DNA of 64,000 bases from Limosilactobacillus fermentum (GTDB lineage Bacteria > Bacillota > Bacilli > Lactobacillales > Lactobacillaceae). The notes beneath the pieces were generated by a model that saw only the letters and a list, made by a program, of their open reading frames with translations, was not told where the DNA came from and did no database searches. Below, one piece after another: positions 8,410-16,279 of the stretch. Every line of letters begins with the position of its first letter. The first letter of the stretch is position 1. The stretch is from NCBI RefSeq assembly GCF_013394085.1, contig NZ_CP040910.1, forward strand, positions 1,399,418 to 1,463,417, written 5' to 3'. The position numbers and the translations under genes were made by a program.

Positions 8410-9543
8410 TTACAGTTGCCAGTAACCACTGGTAATCGTGTCGAGCATCTTTACTAACTGCTTGGTCTCCTTGACGTCGTGGACCCGTAGCACCCGCCCG
8501 CCGTGCAGGTACATGTAACTTTCGGCAATTAGGGTCACGTCTAGGCGATCGTCTTTGGCCAGACCAAAGAGTTGCTTACCAAAGCCCTTGCGCGAGATCG
8601 CCACGATCATCGGCCGCTTCAAATAGTTGAACTGGTCGAGGTTGCGCATCATGGCGTAGTCTTGTTCCCCGTCGGCAACCTTGGAGTAGCCAATCCCCTG
8701 ATCCAAAAGAACCCGCTCCCGGTCGATACCGGCCTTTTCTAGCATCGCCAGGTTCTCCTCGAAGAAGTGCTTCATCGCCACCGTCAGGTTTTCGTATTCG
8801 TGTTCCCGGCTCGAGTGCATCGTCACCAGGCCAACCTGGCTATCTTTTAGCAGGGTTAACTTCTGATCGTCATCCAAAAAAGCGTTGACGTCGTTAATGA
8901 TGTCCACCCCTAGTTCCACGGCCGCTTGCATGACCGGGTACTTGTAGGTATCCACGGCAATTGCCACCGCCGGGTAGTTAGCCTTTAAGTACTCGATGGC
9001 CGGGGTGATCCGCTTGATTTCTTCGTCGGGACTTACTTCCACAAAGCCACCGGGCTTGGTCGTTTGGCCACCAACCTCAATGATGTCGGCGCCATCCTTG
9101 ACCATCTGATCGATGTGGGCCTTGACGTCGTCGGTTGCTTGGTAGCGTCCGCCGTCATAAAAGGAGTCCGGCGTCACGTTTAAGATCCCGTAAACCAAGG
9201 GGTGGGCGGTGACGTTAAAGGTGAACCGACCGGCCCGCCATAAGATCGCCGTTTCCTTAGTGAGCGCCTCTAAGGAGCTTTGGAGTTCGTCATCGGCTGG
9301 CCAGGCTTGCTTAGCCCACTTGACCAACACTGGTAAGGCGGCCTGCTTGACCATTAGGGCGATCCCGTCTGCTTGGCTAGCAAACGGGACGTCTAAACGT
9401 TCGATTAATTCAATAACGGCGCCCTGCTGTGCTTGGTCGACTTGCCAAAACAAAAAGCGCTGTTCTTCCACCGTGGCCAGTTGCGCTAGCACCGCCTGGT
9501 TAAAGGCGTCCGTGGTGGTTGGCATCTTAATTGAAATCTTCAA
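8410..9543 (-). CDS. folP: Dihydropteroate synthase
   Basis: Condenses p-aminobenzoate with hydroxymethyl-dihydropterin pyrophosphate in folate synthesis. The catalytic TIM barrel begins near residue 115, with YGILNVTPDSFYDGG, then VGGQTTKPGG, DIINDVNAF and SRKGFGKQL. An additional N-terminal region of about 110 residues makes it 377 residues, against roughly 270-280 for the bare enzyme. The start is TTG at 9543, spaced 7 bases after GGAG; ATG at 9525 is the alternative. The TTG overlaps the end of the preceding gene by 17 bp, so translation is coupled. It is the last gene of the folate operon. Confidence 0.93.
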   Translation of the reverse strand: MKISIKMPTTTDAFNQAVLAQLATVEEQRFLFWQVDQAQQGAVIELIERLDVPFASQADGIALMVKQAALPVLVKWAKQAWPADDELQSSLEALTKETAILWRAGRFTFNVTAHPLVYGILNVTPDSFYDGGRYQATDDVKAHIDQMVKDGADIIEVGGQTTKPGGFVEVSPDEEIKRITPAIEYLKANYPAVAIAVDTYKYPVMQAAVELGVDIINDVNAFLDDDQKLTLLKDSQVGLVTMHSSREHEYENLTVAMKHFFEENLAMLEKAGIDRERVLLDQGIGYSKVADGEQDYAMMRNLDQFNYLKRPMIVAISRKGFGKQLFGLAKDDRLDVTLIAESYMYLHGGRVLRVHDVKETKQLVKMLDTITSGYWQL

Positions 9544-10120
9544 TTCTCTTCTCCTTTAGTTGTTCCATCAGGTCCCGCGCCGCCCGGGAACGGTGCGCCT
9601 CTTTTAACCACTCCGCCGTTGGCAATAGCGCCAGCGGCTTTGTTTGTCCCGCCGGAATTAATAAGCGGTCAAAGCCCCGGTCATCGTCGCCCTGGGGAGT
9701 GGCCGCTAAGGTGCCGGTTAAGCAACCGTGGCCCACCGCCACTTCCTGGCCGTCACGAAAGAGACTGACCCAGGTTTCCATCGTAAATTCCCGGTCACGA
9801 CCGGCCACCATCGCGAGGACGGTTTGTAGCCGGTCGCCGCCGTGTTCGTCCAGTTCGCGAGCGGTCCGGATCCCCAATTGACCCGGGCAAGCTGCTAAAG
9901 TCAGTCCCGAGTCGTCGGCTAAGACGTACTCACCCGGCATGACTTGGCTAACAAAGCGGGCCTTTTGCCGGGCGTTGTCTAGGTAGGACGCGACCCCCTC
10001 GGCAGGCATTGGCTGAGCTAGCTTGGGCGCCGGGGCGGCATCAATACCACTGCTGGAAAGGATCATGGCCAGCTCGGCAACCTTGCCCTGGTTGTGGCTA
10101 GCGATCCAAACTTTCATCAT
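9527..10120 (-). CDS. Non-canonical purine NTP pyrophosphatase (RdgB/HAM1 family) in the folate operon
   Basis: HAM1-family nucleotide pyrophosphohydrolase. Visible motifs are ASHNQGKVAEL near the N-terminus, LADDSGLTLAACPGQLG, and GDDDRGFDRLLIP in place of the usual GxxGFGYDP. Length 197. In L. plantarum the same position (between folC2 and folP) holds xtp3. The family removes ITP/XTP. In this operon it may instead remove pyrophosphate from dihydroneopterin triphosphate, an otherwise missing step; that is inference. Two ATGs overlap the RBS region GAGGGGCTCA. It overlaps folC by 23 bp. Confidence 0.85.
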   Translation of the reverse strand: MMKVWIASHNQGKVAELAMILSSSGIDAAPAPKLAQPMPAEGVASYLDNARQKARFVSQVMPGEYVLADDSGLTLAACPGQLGIRTARELDEHGGDRLQTVLAMVAGRDREFTMETWVSLFRDGQEVAVGHGCLTGTLAATPQGDDDRGFDRLLIPAGQTKPLALLPTAEWLKEAHRSRAARDLMEQLKEKRIEDFN

Positions 10121-11378
10121 TGAGCCCCTCTTCTAATTCCTTGATTAGGTAAAATGAGCCGGTGACGATAATTACCCCGTTGGTCGGCGTTAGTTCACGA
10201 GCCAATTCCAGGGCTTCGCGGGCGTCGGGCGCCCATTCGTGACCCATTGCCGTTGCTAGCGGCCAACTGTCCATCGCCCGCCCGTGGTTATCCGGGGTGG
10301 TAAAGATCAGGTGGTCGGCAACCTGCTGGTACATGGTCACCATCCGTTCAACGTCCTTGTCGGCCAAAAAGCCCAGCACCATCGTTACCGGGCGGTCAGC
10401 AAAGTCCTCTTGGATGGTCGCCACCATTTGCTTAGCCGCATCCGGGTTGTGGGCGCCGTCTAGGATCACGAGCGGGTCGTGGTCAATTGCTTCCATCCGC
10501 CCCGGGAAGGTGACCCGTTGCAAGACCTTCTCCAGCATGGTCTGGTCAATGGTGACCCCGCCTTGCCGTAACTGTTCCACTATGGCCAGCGCCGTCGTTA
10601 GGTTCTCCGTTTGGTAGTGGCCATGAAGGTTGCACGGGCAGGTGAACTGTTCTTCCCCCATCTTTACCTTGGCGGTCCCGTCCGCAAGTTTGACCTGGAC
10701 CCGGCTGGCCGCTTCCACTAGCGGTACGTCGGCTTCCTGAGCGCGTTGGGCCAGGATCTCCTTGGCCGCTTCTGGCTGGTTAGGCGCCACCACTAGGGCG
10801 CGGGTTTGGTACTTAATGATGCCGGCCTTGGCCTTGGCGATGTCTTCAATCTTGGACCCCAAAATTTGGGTGTGATCCAGGGCCAGGTGGGTGATTACCG
10901 CCAGGGCGGGGGCATCAATTACGTTGGTGGCGTCGTCTTGGCCGCCCAGCCCGCACTCGATCACTGCCCAGTCAACCGCTTGGTCGGCAAAGTATTGGAG
11001 CATCACGACCGTCCACCATTCAAAGATGGTTAGGTCCTGTTCGGTCATGTAGTCAGGTAGGGCGCAGAGAATCTTTTTAAAGGTCGTCACAAAGTCGTCC
11101 TTGCTAATCAGGTTCCCGTTGACCAGGACCTGTTCGCGGTCGCTAATCATTGCCGGCGAGTTGAAGTGGCCCACCTTGTAGCCGCTGGTGATCAAAAACC
11201 GGGCCACTAAGGACCCGGTCGAGCCCTTACCGTTGGTGCCGGCGACGTGAATAATTTGGTATTGGTGCTCCGGGTGGCCCAGGGCGTCTAATACCTGGTG
11301 CAAAATTTCTAAACGGTTGTCTTCGCCGGCCAGCATTTGCTTGGGTAGCCGGTCAATAATCTCTTGGTATTCACTCAT
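10098..11378 (-). CDS. folC: Bifunctional folylpolyglutamate/dihydrofolate synthase
   Basis: ATP-dependent ligase adding glutamate to dihydropteroate or folates. The Mur-ligase-like P-loop GTNGKGSTGSLVARFL begins near residue 47. Further motifs are SPAMISDREQVLVNG, the central ECGLGGQDDATN and the C-terminal ILDGAHNPDAAKQM. Length 426, normal. The start ATG (11378) overlaps the folE stop by 4 bp. As part of the folate operon it most likely supplies the dihydrofolate synthase step; a second folC elsewhere in the genome cannot be judged from here. Confidence 0.95.
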   Translation of the reverse strand: MSEYQEIIDRLPKQMLAGEDNRLEILHQVLDALGHPEHQYQIIHVAGTNGKGSTGSLVARFLITSGYKVGHFNSPAMISDREQVLVNGNLISKDDFVTTFKKILCALPDYMTEQDLTIFEWWTVVMLQYFADQAVDWAVIECGLGGQDDATNVIDAPALAVITHLALDHTQILGSKIEDIAKAKAGIIKYQTRALVVAPNQPEAAKEILAQRAQEADVPLVEAASRVQVKLADGTAKVKMGEEQFTCPCNLHGHYQTENLTTALAIVEQLRQGGVTIDQTMLEKVLQRVTFPGRMEAIDHDPLVILDGAHNPDAAKQMVATIQEDFADRPVTMVLGFLADKDVERMVTMYQQVADHLIFTTPDNHGRAMDSWPLATAMGHEWAPDAREALELARELTPTNGVIIVTGSFYLIKELEEGLNDESLDR

Positions 11379-11947
11379 GGTCGTCCCCTCACTTGGTCTA
11401 GGAATTCTTGTTTCAGGTTGGGTTGGTCAAAAAAGGCGCCGGTAAAGTGACTGGTGTAGGTAAACTGGCCGGCCTTGGTCACCCCCCGCATTTCCATGCA
11501 CATGTGGCGGGCGGCCACCACCACCGCCACCCCGGCGGGATCTAGCAGGCGGGTCAGCTCCTGGACTAGTTCGGTGGTGACCCGCTCTTGCATCCCCGGC
11601 TTGTGGCTGACAAAGTCAACTAAGCGCGGGATCTTGGACAGGCCAATCACGCGGCCGTTTTTCGGTACGTAGGCAACGCTGACCGTGCCGAAGAAGGGCA
11701 AGAGGTGGTGTTCACACATCGAATAGAAGGGAATCTCTTGGATCGCCACCATTTCCGGGGTGTCTGCCACGTGAAAAACCTTGTAGTTGGTGACGGCTTC
11801 CGGGCGCTTAGCATCCAGGGAGGAAAAGATTTCCGCGTACATCTTCGCCACCCGCTCCGGGGTCTCCCGTAGGCCTTCGCGGTCAGGGTCTTCACCAAAG
11901 GCCTCAATCATCATCTTGGTGGCCTTGATTAATTTTTCTTGATCCAT
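11375..11947 (-). CDS. folE: GTP cyclohydrolase I
   Basis: Opens the GTP purine ring to give dihydroneopterin triphosphate, the first folate step. Zinc ligands are visible in FYSMCEHHLLPFFG and HMCMEMRGV. The GLSKIPRLVDF and RPQMQE-like region (KPGMQERVT) are typical of the family. The length of 190 residues is standard. ATG at 11947 follows AGAGGAAG and overlaps folK by 19 bp. Confidence 0.97.
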   Translation of the reverse strand: MDQEKLIKATKMMIEAFGEDPDREGLRETPERVAKMYAEIFSSLDAKRPEAVTNYKVFHVADTPEMVAIQEIPFYSMCEHHLLPFFGTVSVAYVPKNGRVIGLSKIPRLVDFVSHKPGMQERVTTELVQELTRLLDPAGVAVVVAARHMCMEMRGVTKAGQFTYTSHFTGAFFDQPNLKQEFLDQVRGRP

Positions 11948-12447
11948 TCTGCTACTTCCTCTTTCTTAATTCGTTGGGTAAGCCACTCCCGGTCCGGGGT
12001 GTCCCTGATTAGTTGGGCTAGGTGCCAATATTCCTGTTCCTTGCCAGGCATGATTTCTTGCAGGGGCACCAGGACAAAGCGCCGGTTGGCCATTTCCAGG
12101 TGGGGAATCTTCAGGGTGGGGCTGGTTAACCGTGTGCACCCATACAAAACGATGTCTAAGTCGATCGTCCGCGGGCCCCAGTGGATTAAACGCCGCCGGT
12201 GAAGGCTTTGTTCAATGACGTGTAGCCAGGCCAACAGGTCCCGGGCGCTTAAGTTAGTGGACAGGCCCACGGCAATGTTGAGGAAGTTTGCTTGGACCAC
12301 CCCACCGACCGGGGCCGTCTCGTAAACCGACGAAATGCTGGTTACCTCGATCTCCGGGCGCCGCTCTAACAACCGCACCGCTTGCTTTAAGTTAGCCAGG
12401 CGGTCCCCCATGTTAGTACCAATGCTCAAGTAGGCCTTAGTCCACAT
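11929..12447 (-). CDS. folK: 6-hydroxymethyl-7,8-dihydropterin pyrophosphokinase
   Basis: Transfers pyrophosphate from ATP to hydroxymethyl-dihydropterin, just before FolP. Motifs are LSIGTNMGDR at the N-terminus, YETAPVGG, the magnesium/ATP block HWGPRTIDLDIVLYG, and RRFVLVPLQEI. Length 172. The start at 12447 follows GGAGGGCGTCC and lies within the folB end (11-bp overlap). Confidence 0.96.
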   Translation of the reverse strand: MWTKAYLSIGTNMGDRLANLKQAVRLLERRPEIEVTSISSVYETAPVGGVVQANFLNIAVGLSTNLSARDLLAWLHVIEQSLHRRRLIHWGPRTIDLDIVLYGCTRLTSPTLKIPHLEMANRRFVLVPLQEIMPGKEQEYWHLAQLIRDTPDREWLTQRIKKEEVAEWIKKN

Positions 12448-12808
12448 CGGACGCCCTCCCCGTCACCTCAATTTCAATGTTATCAAAGACGCCGGCAATT
12501 GGCACCGCATACTTGCGAATTCGCACCGTAATTGTCCCCAGGGCTGGGTACTGGGTCTGTAAAGTCTTTAATAACCCATTAGCGGCGCTTTCAATTAGGT
12601 TAAACTGGTGGCCTTCCAAAAACTCCTTGGTCGTGTCGTAAACGTCGGCGTAAGAAACCGTTTCGGTCAATTCGTCATGTTGCACCGCCGTTTCAATCGG
12701 GTAAGACATATCGAGGTCAACCTCTAGGCGTTGCCCCATCCGCTTTTCTTCGGCAAAGACCCCGTTATAAGTGTGAAAAACCATGTTATTAATTCGAATT
12801 TGCCCCAT
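12437..12808 (-). CDS. folB: Dihydroneopterin aldolase
   Basis: Cleaves dihydroneopterin to hydroxymethyl-dihydropterin and glycolaldehyde. The 123-residue protein shows the family features FHTYNGVFAEEKRMGQRLEVD, the SYADVYDTTKEF block and FNLIESAANGLL. It is the first gene of the six-gene folate operon. The start ATG (12808) follows AAAGGTGATTG. A TATGAT candidate -10 lies about 50 bp upstream, but I see no good -35 or riboswitch. Confidence 0.95.
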   Translation of the reverse strand: MGQIRINNMVFHTYNGVFAEEKRMGQRLEVDLDMSYPIETAVQHDELTETVSYADVYDTTKEFLEGHQFNLIESAANGLLKTLQTQYPALGTITVRIRKYAVPIAGVFDNIEIEVTGRASDVD

Positions 12809-12908
12809 TCAATCACCTTTTCTCTTTATTTTGTTCGTTTTCTTCGTGCTTATCCATCATACCGCATTTTCTAATCAACGAGAACTCCCGGGAAGAAATT
12901 AAGGTAGG

Positions 12909-12967
12909 TGGTCAATAACCCCCAAGGTAGGCCTGCGGTTATCGACTACGTTTTCTGTCTAACATTT
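12909..12967 (+). repeat. Structured intergenic repeat, copy G (truncated, refolded)
   Basis: It contains the right end GTAGGCCTGCGGTTATCGACTACG and the tail TTTTCTGTCTAACATTTG found in copy E. The usual left half is missing. Instead GTCAATAACC (12911-12920) pairs with GGTTATCGAC in the right arm (9 of 10), so a shorter hairpin is formed. The tail runs into the terminator at 12978. Confidence 0.75.
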
Positions 12968-12977
12968 GGGAATACAG

Positions 12978-13013
12978 TAAGAGGCTAGGAAAAACGCTTT
13001 TCCCAGCCCCTTC
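12978..13013. terminator. Terminator attached to repeat copy G
   Basis: AAGAGGCTAGGAAAA pairs with TTTTCCCAGCCCCTT. It ends the leftward... reading from the right side, and it lies directly downstream of the CPBP gene on the minus strand. The hairpin sequence is related to those beside copies A, D1 and E. Confidence 0.75.
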
Positions 13014-13023
13014 TAAATTGTAT

Positions 13024-13707
13024 TTATCGTGCGTTGAGCAAGACCGCCATCGCCACGATGTTATTGAGCATGTGGAGGGCGATGACGTTGCTTAGGTGAC
13101 CGGTCTTGCGGTAAACAAAGGCAAAGACGGCCCCCATAAAGAAGTAAATCAAATACGAAACCGGCGTCGTGCTGGCGTGCTCCAGGGTAAAAACAACCCC
13201 GGATAACAAAATTGGCGGCCAAACCGCATCGTCTTTGAAAAACAGGTTCATTAAGACGCCCCGAAAGATCAGCTCCTCGGCCACCGGCGACAGTAAAATC
13301 CCGGAGCCGGCCACCAACATCATCATTAAAGACGAGCTTCCCATCAGGTTGGCGATCGTTTGGTTATTGGTCGTCTGGCTCTGGTGGTAGAGGGCCTGGT
13401 TTAAAATCGCCAACACGTCTTCGCCGGCAATCATCACCAGGTAGCCCCCGATTAACCAACCGAGCCGGCTACCCACCCCTTGGGGCCTTGGTGTCCACCG
13501 GCGGTACTTGTAAAACAGGTGGGTCGCCCAAACGATAATGGCGACAAAGACCACTAAGTCAACGACCAGCCACCTGGTTGCCACCGAGGGATGACTGTAC
13601 ATATTCTGCTTAACCAGTAGTTCAAAAATTGGTGGAATCTGAATCGAAACCGCCAGTAACACCATGATCAGGACCCGCTTGGGCAGGGCCGGCCTTGTCT
13701 CGTCCAT
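13024..13707 (-). CDS. CPBP-family intramembrane metalloprotease (CAAX/Abi type)
   Basis: A multi-pass membrane protein of 227 residues with about seven hydrophobic segments. The active-site motifs of the CPBP family are present: EELIFRGVLMNLFF (the EExxxR glutamates), a second motif with TLEHAS, and HMLNNIVA near the end. In other lactobacilli such proteins are linked to bacteriocin immunity or peptide processing; no bacteriocin gene is visible here, so the substrate is unknown. ATG at 13707 has AAAGGGGGG upstream. It lies 18 bp downstream of the LacI-type regulator gene, probably in one transcript. Confidence 0.9.
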   Translation of the reverse strand: MDETRPALPKRVLIMVLLAVSIQIPPIFELLVKQNMYSHPSVATRWLVVDLVVFVAIIVWATHLFYKYRRWTPRPQGVGSRLGWLIGGYLVMIAGEDVLAILNQALYHQSQTTNNQTIANLMGSSSLMMMLVAGSGILLSPVAEELIFRGVLMNLFFKDDAVWPPILLSGVVFTLEHASTTPVSYLIYFFMGAVFAFVYRKTGHLSNVIALHMLNNIVAMAVLLNAR

Positions 13708-13725
13708 CGTTGACGCCCCCCTTTT

Positions 13726-14733
13726 TTACTTAACGGCTGCCGTTGACGACCGCACCACTAGTTCGACGGGTAAGCTAATTTGCTGGGTTGGCGCCTGCGG
13801 GTTACTAATTCGGCTGAGCAAAAGGGCGCTGGCCTTTTCCCCCAGTTCCTCAATTGGCTGGGCCACCGTCGTCAGTTGCGGGGTGACGTAGCGGTCTAAG
13901 TCAATCCCGTCAAAGCCGACCACCGATATGTCATCGGGGACCTTGACCCCCCGCTCGGCCAGTCCCCGGTACAGGCCAAGCGCCATTTCATCGTTCGCGG
14001 CAAAGACCGCCGTCGGCTTGGTCGCTAAAACGGCGTCGGTGGCCTCGTAGCCCCCCTGCTTGGTGAGGGTGCCATAAACTACCTGGCTAGCCGGGTCAAA
14101 GTCGATCCCCTCTTCGGCAAGCCCGCGGACAAAGCCGTGCTGGCGCTCCTCAATATTTTTAACGTTCTTAGGGAAGAGCAGCGTGATCTTTTGGTGCCCT
14201 TCCTTAGCCAAGTGCTTGGCAACTAGGTAGCCCCCCTGGTCGTTATCGACTTCAATCCGGTCGCCGTCCGGGGTGTCGTTTTGGTCAAAGAGTAGGTAGG
14301 GTACCTGGAGGGGCTTTAAAATCTCGTCGATCGTCTGGGTCGTTACCGAAGCCGAGGCGATGATCAGGCCGTCAACGGAGCGCTCCACCAGCCGCTGTAG
14401 GTAGTAGCGTTCCTGGTCTTCTTCGTGGTCGGCCGAAAAGATCAGCGGCATAAAGCCCGCCTGACGCGTTGCCTTTTGGATTCCCTTGACAAAGGCGGCG
14501 AAGAAGGGGTTGGCAATGTTTGGTAACAAGACCCCGATCGTCTTCGATGAGCGCATGATTAGGTTGCGGGCGTTAAAGTCCGGGACGTAGTTCAGCTGTT
14601 TTTTAAGGGTGAGCACTTTTTCCCTGGTTTGTTCGCTAAAGCGCTGGCCCTTCCCGTTTAGGATCTGGGAGACCGTGGTGACCGAAACCCCCGCTTGCTT
14701 GGCGAGGTCGCGGATGGTGATTTTATTTGCCAT
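13726..14733 (-). CDS. LacI-family transcriptional regulator
   Basis: Sugar-type repressor of 335 residues. The N-terminal helix-turn-helix with hinge reads TIRDLAKQAGVSVTTVSQIL, followed by a periplasmic-binding-like core (IGVLLPNIANPFFAAFVKGI, VFAANDEMALGLYRGL, ISVVGFDGIDLDRYVTP). The core resembles RbsR-type proteins rather than CcpA, but the ligand cannot be read. No sugar-utilisation genes are adjacent. A near-palindromic GTAAACTGTTTTAT sits about 30 bp upstream of the start and could be an auto-operator. Confidence 0.9.
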   Translation of the reverse strand: MANKITIRDLAKQAGVSVTTVSQILNGKGQRFSEQTREKVLTLKKQLNYVPDFNARNLIMRSSKTIGVLLPNIANPFFAAFVKGIQKATRQAGFMPLIFSADHEEDQERYYLQRLVERSVDGLIIASASVTTQTIDEILKPLQVPYLLFDQNDTPDGDRIEVDNDQGGYLVAKHLAKEGHQKITLLFPKNVKNIEERQHGFVRGLAEEGIDFDPASQVVYGTLTKQGGYEATDAVLATKPTAVFAANDEMALGLYRGLAERGVKVPDDISVVGFDGIDLDRYVTPQLTTVAQPIEELGEKASALLLSRISNPQAPTQQISLPVELVVRSSTAAVK

Positions 14734-14806
14734 GACTGTTCCTTCTTGTTGTTGATCTTAATAAAACAGTTTACTAAATTTTTAGTGTTCTGACCATTCC
14801 TCTTGC

Positions 14807-15415
14807 TTATTCCTGGTGGAAAACCTGATCCAAAACCTTGCGGGCGGTGGCGGTTTGCGTCCCGCGCACCCTTACGTAGTCGATCTGGGCCAGCAAGATT
14901 TCGTACTCCCATAAAGAAGATAAGTCGTGGGAGTTGAAGTAGTGGAGGGTTAGCTTAATCGTCCCCAGGTCGCTAATCACCCCGGTAAAATCGTCGCCCC
15001 CCTTGTACTTTTTGGTTCCAATCACCAGCGGCAAGTCATTTTGATAGGAGTCAGTTAGCAGGGTGCGCAAGATGTTTTTTCCCTGGTAATCGTGATCGTG
15101 CAAGAAATCTTGTAGGTGCCACAGGTCAAAGTAACCATTTTCCTGGGCGACCTTGCACTTGAGCGAAACGGTCGTTAAGTAATCAGTTTGGCTCCGGACC
15201 CGGTGAATGGAGGCCAGCCGGACCGCCGTTAAACCGTTGATCTTACCGTCCCAATCGATCCCGAGTAAGAGGACAAACAATTCGTCGACGGCCAACACAA
15301 AGCCGACGTCAAAGGTCTCGCCAGCCTCGTCAAAATCGTGGACCTCCACCAAACTCCCCTGTTGTTTGCTGACGGCTAGTTGCGCCCGGATTTGTTCTTG
15401 TGTCATTAGTTCCAT
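14807..15415 (-). CDS. Hypothetical protein (202 aa)
   Basis: I do not recognise this family. It is a soluble, acidic 202-residue protein with no signal peptide or membrane segment. It alternates short hydrophobic strands (VGFVLAVDELFVLLLGIDWDG, LPLVIGTKKY) with charged loops, suggesting a mixed alpha/beta fold. ATG at 15415 is preceded by GAAGGGAAC. It lies 73 bp upstream of the LacI gene on the same strand and diverges from the deoxynucleoside kinase gene. Confidence 0.8.
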   Translation of the reverse strand: MELMTQEQIRAQLAVSKQQGSLVEVHDFDEAGETFDVGFVLAVDELFVLLLGIDWDGKINGLTAVRLASIHRVRSQTDYLTTVSLKCKVAQENGYFDLWHLQDFLHDHDYQGKNILRTLLTDSYQNDLPLVIGTKKYKGGDDFTGVISDLGTIKLTLHYFNSHDLSSLWEYEILLAQIDYVRVRGTQTATARKVLDQVFHQE

Positions 15416-15544
15416 TTTCTTGTTCCCTTCTGGGCAAAGGGGTTGCCCGTTAATTTCATTATCCTCAATTATTTAATGATGGGCAAGCCCGAGCTTTTGT
15501 AGTAGAATTGTTTCGTTACGAAAAAATTTTAAAGGGGAGTCATC

Positions 15545-16177
15545 ATGGTGATTATCACAGCAGGAATGATCGGGGTTGGCAAGACCACCCTCACCGCCAA
15601 AATTGCCGAACACTTAAACACGAAGGCCTTTTTTGAACCCGTGGGGGAAAATCCCGTCCTCCCCCTCTACTACAAGGATCCTAAGCAGTACGGTTTCTTG
15701 TTGCAAATCTACTTTTTAAACAAGCGCTTTTCCATGATCAAGCAGGCCCTGTCCGACGACAACAACGTCTTGGACCGCTCAATTTACGAAGACGCCCTCT
15801 TCACCCGGGAAAACAACGCCGAGGGAAACATCACCGATACCGAACTGGGGGTTTACCTCTCCTTGCTCGATAACATGATGAACGACCTCGAACGGCTGCC
15901 CAAGAAGGCGCCGGACCTGATGGTTTATTCGGAAACCAACTTTGACACGATCCTCTACCGGATCAAAAAACGGGGCCGCGATTACGAACAAATCGACGCC
16001 AACCCCGAGTTAAAGGATTACTACTACAAGATGTGGTCGGCCTACAAGCAATGGTACCAAGATTACGATGCCTCGCCGAAGATGAAGATCGACCTTGATA
16101 AGTACAACTTAGAGGACGAACAAAACGTGGCCACCGTTCTGGCAATGATTGATGACCGCTTAAAAGAAATTCGATAA
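15545..16177 (+). CDS. Deoxyadenosine/deoxyguanosine kinase
   Basis: Salvage kinase phosphorylating purine deoxynucleosides with ATP. It has the P-loop GMIGVGKTTLT at residues 7-17, the catalytic-site DRSIYED block, and the lid region RIKKRGRDYEQ. The length of 210 residues fits the lactobacillus dAK/dGK family, whose genes often occur as adjacent pairs; only one is present here. ATG at 15545 follows AAAGGGGAGTC. It is monocistronic, ending at repeat copy C and a terminator. Confidence 0.93.
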   Translation: MVIITAGMIGVGKTTLTAKIAEHLNTKAFFEPVGENPVLPLYYKDPKQYGFLLQIYFLNKRFSMIKQALSDDNNVLDRSIYEDALFTRENNAEGNITDTELGVYLSLLDNMMNDLERLPKKAPDLMVYSETNFDTILYRIKKRGRDYEQIDANPELKDYYYKMWSAYKQWYQDYDASPKMKIDLDKYNLEDEQNVATVLAMIDDRLKEIR

Positions 16178-16190
16178 ATTAGAAGTGCGG

Positions 16191-16230
16191 ACCAACCATT
16201 GGCAGGGCACGGCACCTTCCTAACATTCAA
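16191..16230 (+). repeat. Structured intergenic repeat, copy C (remnant)
   Basis: A 40-bp remnant that keeps both ends of the full element: AGAAGTGCGGACCAACC at the left and CCTAACATTCAAAGC at the right. The middle is collapsed. It is followed by a terminator hairpin at 16240, the same order as in larger copies. Confidence 0.65.
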
Positions 16231-16239
16231 AGCTTAAAC

Positions 16240-16279
16240 AAAAGTCGTTGAGCGATCTTTTTCGCCCAACGACTTTTTA
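16240..16279. terminator. Bidirectional terminator after the deoxynucleoside kinase
   Basis: AAAAGTCGTTGAGCG pairs with CGCCCAACGACTTTTT. It separates the rightward kinase gene from the leftward glucosaminidase gene. Confidence 0.85.
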
